This document shows positions 6,261-8,339 of a DNA stretch of 8,339 nucleotides, piece by piece. Made by a program: the position numbers and the translations under genes. The stretch is taken from positions 1 through 8,339 of the forward strand of contig JAIVER010000049.1 of the NCBI GenBank assembly GCA_023864145.1. The letters are read 5' to 3'. How positions within the stretch are numbered: position 1 is the first letter of the stretch; every line of letters starts with the position of its first letter. Source of the DNA: Thiohalomonas sp. (GTDB lineage: Bacteria > Pseudomonadota > Gammaproteobacteria > GRL18). The notes under the pieces are model-generated. The model had not been told where the DNA came from and ran no database searches. It was given only the letters and a program-made list of their open reading frames with translations.

Positions 6261-7285
6261 GTGTTATTCCTGTTTTTTTTAAAACTTGATAACACCATCT
6301 TAAAAAAACCAAGCGTTTTAGTCAAGTATTTTTCAGAGTCTTCATTATTACTTTTTTGATCGAACTTAGACTTAGATTCAGACTCAGAATTTGAACGAAC
6401 TGAAATTTTTGAATCTAAATGAACCACATGAATATGCTCTTCACCCTTAATACCACCAGAGCTGCCACCTGCAGAACTACAAATATCTTGCGCAGGACAA
6501 GTCTGAGGATGTTCATCTATCGGTGTTATTTCACAAATATGTACTTCTGGAATAGTAATGTCAGGAAATTCAGCATCAATAGAGCGAATTGCCGTACACA
6601 TTTTATCCAGTTTATCATCCACTGAGTGCATATGATCCAACATACAATTAATTGCATGAGCCACCGGATCAGGCATTTCGCTGGATGTTCCATAAGCATC
6701 AAAACCAATTTTTTTAGCCATATGCTCACGTTTCTCATTATTAACTGTGTCTTTAGGTTTTAACTTTTTGTCTATATTGGTGATCACTCGCCCCGGAATC
6801 CCTACAACGGTACAAGATTCTGGTACGTCTTTAACCACTACCGCATTAGAACCCACCCGCGAGCCGTTAGCCAAAATGATAGGCCCTAACACTTTAGCCC
6901 CGGCACCCACAATCACATCATTACCCAGAGTCGGATGCCGCTTGCCTTTATTCCAGGATGTTCCACCCAGAGTGACACCATGATACAAGGTACAATCATC
7001 ACCAATAGTAGTGGTTTCACCAATCACAACCCCCATGCCGTGATCAATAAAAAAACGCCGGCCAATGGTTGCCCCGGGGTGGATCTCTATACCCGTCAAT
7101 GTTCTTGCTATTGCTGAAAAAAAACGAGCCAGCCATCGCACTTTCCATTTCCACAGTTTATTATTCATACGATATGCGATCATCGCATGAACGCCGGGAT
7201 AGGTGGTCAGCACTTCAAAGTAGTTACGTGCAGCCGGATCACGATCAAAGACACATAAAATGTCTTCTTTAAGATGCTCAAACAT
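6257..7285 (-). CDS. cysE: Serine O-acetyltransferase with long C-terminal extension
   Basis: A 342-residue serine acetyltransferase of the short-N-terminus class. It makes O-acetylserine from serine and acetyl-CoA, the first step of cysteine synthesis and so of IscS substrate supply. The left-handed beta-helix region runs from about 62 to 170, with [11 protein letters not shown] (65-75), the catalytic D81/H82 in [13 protein letters not shown] and HGVTLGGT (102-109). It ends with VGIPGRV. Residues 190-235 ([11 protein letters not shown]...[24 protein letters not shown]) are typical of the Azotobacter/Pseudomonas isc-linked CysE. Residues about 241-342 are unusual: an acidic Cys/His-containing stretch, then the low-complexity [10 protein letters not shown] (298-307) and a basic end. 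The C-terminal Ile used by E. coli CysE to bind cysteine synthase is absent. The ATG at 7283-7285 has only a weak AAGAG site. The gene overlaps iscR by ATGA. Confidence 0.95.
   Translation of the reverse strand: MFEHLKEDILCVFDRDPAARNYFEVLTTYPGVHAMIAYRMNNKLWKWKVRWLARFFSAIARTLTGIEIHPGATIGRRFFIDHGMGVVIGETTTIGDDCTLYHGVTLGGTSWNKGKRHPTLGNDVIVGAGAKVLGPIILANGSRVGSNAVVVKDVPESCTVVGIPGRVITNIDKKLKPKDTVNNEKREHMAKKIGFDAYGTSSEMPDPVAHAINCMLDHMHSVDDKLDKMCTAIRSIDAEFPDITIPEVHICEITPIDEHPQTCPAQDICSSAGGSSGGIKGEEHIHVVHLDSKISVRSNSESESKSKFDQKSNNEDSEKYLTKTLGFFKMVLSSFKKNRNNT
6297..6325 (-). promoter_or_regulatory. Candidate iscR (isc operon) promoter inside cysE
   Basis: On the minus strand, TTGACT (6325-6320) matches the -35 consensus at 5 of 6 positions. 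It is followed by a 17-bp spacer and TAAGAT (6302-6297), which matches the -10 consensus at 4 of 6. The predicted start is near 6290, giving a ~30-nt leader before the iscR ATG. The match to an IscR operator across the -35 supports it as the regulated promoter. It lies within cysE codons for the tail around residues 320-330. Confidence 0.7.
6305..6329 (-). promoter_or_regulatory. Candidate type 1 IscR operator
   Basis: Read on the minus strand the site is ATACTTGACTAAAAC followed by GCTTGGTTTT. Aligned with the type 1 IscR consensus as I recall it (left half ATASYYGACTRWWWY, right half AGTCRRSTAT), 20 of 25 positions agree, including all 15 of the left half. The right half is weaker, matching 5 of 10. 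It overlaps the -35 box of the candidate promoter, where bound [2Fe-2S]-IscR would repress. No binding evidence is available from sequence, and I saw no convincing second site upstream. Confidence 0.62.
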
Positions 7286-7399
7286 TGTGTAAACTCTTAA
7301 CCATCAATTTTTTAATCATTACAGCTCACTATAATTTTATTTCCAGTCAAACAATGTATTTTTGACGATGCAGAAAGACTGGGCATTTTACTAGGAAAT

Positions 7400-7446
7400 A
7401 CTATAACACTCAATCACTAATATTAGACAAACACGATATATGTCAA
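7400..7446 (-). promoter_or_regulatory. Candidate cysE promoter region
   Basis: The 176-bp gap between trmJ and cysE contains two overlapping minus-strand candidates. The first is TTGACA (7446-7441, a perfect -35) with possible -10 boxes TAATAT (7425-7420, spacer 15) or TATTAG (7422-7417, spacer 18). The second is an extended -10, TGTTATAGT (7408-7400), without a good -35. Either would leave a leader of roughly 105-130 nt before cysE. The gap also holds a weak 7-bp inverted repeat around the trmJ stop (7449-7455 with 7468-7474) without a U-tract, so read-through from trmJ is possible. Confidence 0.45.
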
Positions 7447-7461
7447 AGAAATGCTCATAAT

Positions 7462-8253
7462 TTAATCAGCATTTTTGTTTTTTATAATATCCTGTTCTGG
7501 TTTCAGTCCTGATTTTAATTGCTGAGTTTTATTCAATATACCACGTAAAATATTTAATTCTTCTTGCTTTAAGCGTATGCGATTATAGATATTGCGTAAT
7601 TTAGGCATGAGTTGGGGAGATTGCTGCAAACGCAGGAAATCAATATCAACCACTGTCTCCTGCAGATGTTGATAAAAACGTTCCATATTTTCGCTGGAGG
7701 CATACTCTATTGACTCTTCCTGACTCACTTCCTGGATCTTTTCCTGCATAGTACTTTTATTTTGAGCATATAAGGACATCATCACTTCATAAGTCACAAT
7801 TTGCACAGCAGAAGCCACATTTAGAGATTGATAATCAGAATTAGTAGGAATATTGATCAGTTTATGACAAAGCCCTACCTCTTCATTACTGAGCCCCGTT
7901 CTTTCCCGTCCAAAGACCAGTGCGACTTCACGCTCCTGTGCTTCTTTAATAGACAAAGCCCCTGCTTCACGCCCATCAATAAAGTCATGCTGCAGCTTTC
8001 TTTCCCGTGCCGTAGTGCCAAGCACTAAATGACAACCGGTTAATGCTTCTTCAAATGAAGAACAAACCGTTGCTTTAGTCAATAAATCATCAGCTCCCGA
8101 GGCCATTGCCGTCGCTTCATAATTAGGAAATTGTTTAGGATTAACAAGATAAAGTCTGCTTAAGCCCATATTTTTCATGACTCTGGCAGCCGCACCAATA
8201 TTGCCGGGGTGAGAAGTGTTGATCATAACAACACGAATATTATCTAGACTCAT
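7462..8253 (-). CDS. trmJ: tRNA (cytidine/uridine-2'-O-)-methyltransferase TrmJ
   Basis: A 263-residue SPOUT-class (TrmH-like) RNA methyltransferase. It uses S-adenosylmethionine to 2'-O-methylate the wobble-proximal nucleotide 32 of certain tRNAs. The N-terminal NIRVVMINTSHPGNIGAAARVMKN carries the family's HPGN.GA.AR motif. The knot-forming SAM-binding motifs LVFGRERTGLSNEE and IPTNSDYQSLNVASAVQIV follow at about residues 112-152. The rest is a helical C-terminal dimerisation region ending with a lysine-rich tail. I chose the ATG at 8251-8253 (MSLDNIRVV), which aligns with E. coli MLQNIRIV. A TTG four codons upstream is in frame, and neither start has a strong ribosome binding site. TrmJ commonly neighbours the isc cluster in gammaproteobacteria without being a cluster assembly factor. 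Confidence 0.94.
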   Translation of the reverse strand: MSLDNIRVVMINTSHPGNIGAAARVMKNMGLSRLYLVNPKQFPNYEATAMASGADDLLTKATVCSSFEEALTGCHLVLGTTARERKLQHDFIDGREAGALSIKEAQEREVALVFGRERTGLSNEEVGLCHKLINIPTNSDYQSLNVASAVQIVTYEVMMSLYAQNKSTMQEKIQEVSQEESIEYASSENMERFYQHLQETVVDIDFLRLQQSPQLMPKLRNIYNRIRLKQEELNILRGILNKTQQLKSGLKPEQDIIKNKNAD

Positions 8254-8288
8254 ATACCCAATCAACTTGAAAATGCAGGATCGAACAC

Positions 8289-8329
8289 TTGGAAATTATC
8301 ATTAATTCGAGAATCTAATGATTTTCCAA
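8289..8329. repeat. 41-bp imperfect palindrome upstream of trmJ
   Basis: TTGGAAATTATCATTA (8289-8304) faces TAATGATTTTCCAA (8316-8329). The arms are complementary apart from a 2-nt bulge, and the centre ATTCGAGAAT adds a small inner inverted repeat. It lies 36 bp upstream of the trmJ ATG, where a promoter or operator is expected. A weak minus-strand promoter reading (TTGGAA, 17 bp, ATTAAT) would fall inside it. No protein or regulon can be assigned. Confidence 0.5.
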
Positions 8330-8339
8330 TGCTCGGTAA

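Noticed and set aside
6747..7272. Overlapping plus-strand open frames opposite cysE
   Set aside because: All lie inside the conserved beta-helix coding region of cysE on the other strand and show no recognisable protein features.
7343..7382. IscR type 1 operator upstream of cysE
   Set aside because: A TTTGACTGG stretch resembles a half-site, but the matching second half is at the wrong distance.
7286..7461. Riboswitch or T-box leader upstream of cysE
   Set aside because: The leader has only weak short inverted repeats (for example 7343-7348 with 7377-7382) and no T-box or known cysteine/SAM riboswitch signature. T-box control of cysE is a Firmicutes feature.
1..8339. CRISPR array, tRNA or rRNA genes
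   Set aside because: No regularly spaced repeats, no tRNA-like cloverleaf and no rRNA-like sequence were seen on either strand.

Overview
The window is AT-rich gammaproteobacterial DNA. It carries a complete housekeeping iron-sulfur cluster (ISC) operon, all on the minus strand. In transcription order (right to left) the genes are trmJ, cysE, iscR, iscS, iscU, iscA, hscB, hscA and fdx. The proteins resemble the E. coli and Azotobacter ISC proteins closely: IscS is 404 residues with Lys206 and Cys328 in register, IscR has its C92/C98/C104/H107 ligands, and IscU has C37/C63/C106 and LPPVK. A serine acetyltransferase gene directly upstream of iscR is the arrangement known from Azotobacter vinelandii (cysE2-iscR). 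The species cannot be named from this sequence alone.

Layout. Positions 1-340 are mobile-element debris. The 5' end of an IS3-type orfA runs off the left edge and has an amber codon at position 3. It abuts the last ~54 codons of an IS630-type transposase on the opposite strand. Positions 340-548 hold no gene I can support. A clean intrinsic terminator (549-578) ends the minus-strand operon just after fdx, and there is no iscX. The ISC genes fill 595-6260, cysE lies at 6257-7285 and trmJ at 7462-8253. The right edge holds a large imperfect palindrome upstream of trmJ.

How the genes work together. CysE makes O-acetylserine for cysteine synthesis. IscS takes sulfur from cysteine and passes it to the scaffold IscU. 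Fdx supplies electrons, HscA/HscB drive cluster release from IscU, and IscA is an A-type carrier. IscR is the [2Fe-2S] sensor that represses the operon when clusters are plentiful. TrmJ is a tRNA methyltransferase that commonly sits next to this cluster.

The most interesting part is the cysE/iscR boundary. cysE carries a C-terminal extension of roughly 100 residues, partly Ser/Glu/Lys-rich, and overlaps iscR by ATGA. A well-formed promoter (TTGACT, 17 bp, TAAGAT) lies inside that extension. Overlapping its -35 box is a sequence matching the type 1 IscR operator consensus, as I recall it, at 20 of 25 positions. The iscR promoter and operator therefore appear to be embedded in cysE coding sequence. 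Three of the longer gaps inside the operon (iscR-iscS, iscS-iscU, iscA-hscB) each contain a stem-loop without a U-tract, which suggests segment-specific mRNA processing or stability. I found no sign of a wholly new multi-gene system.
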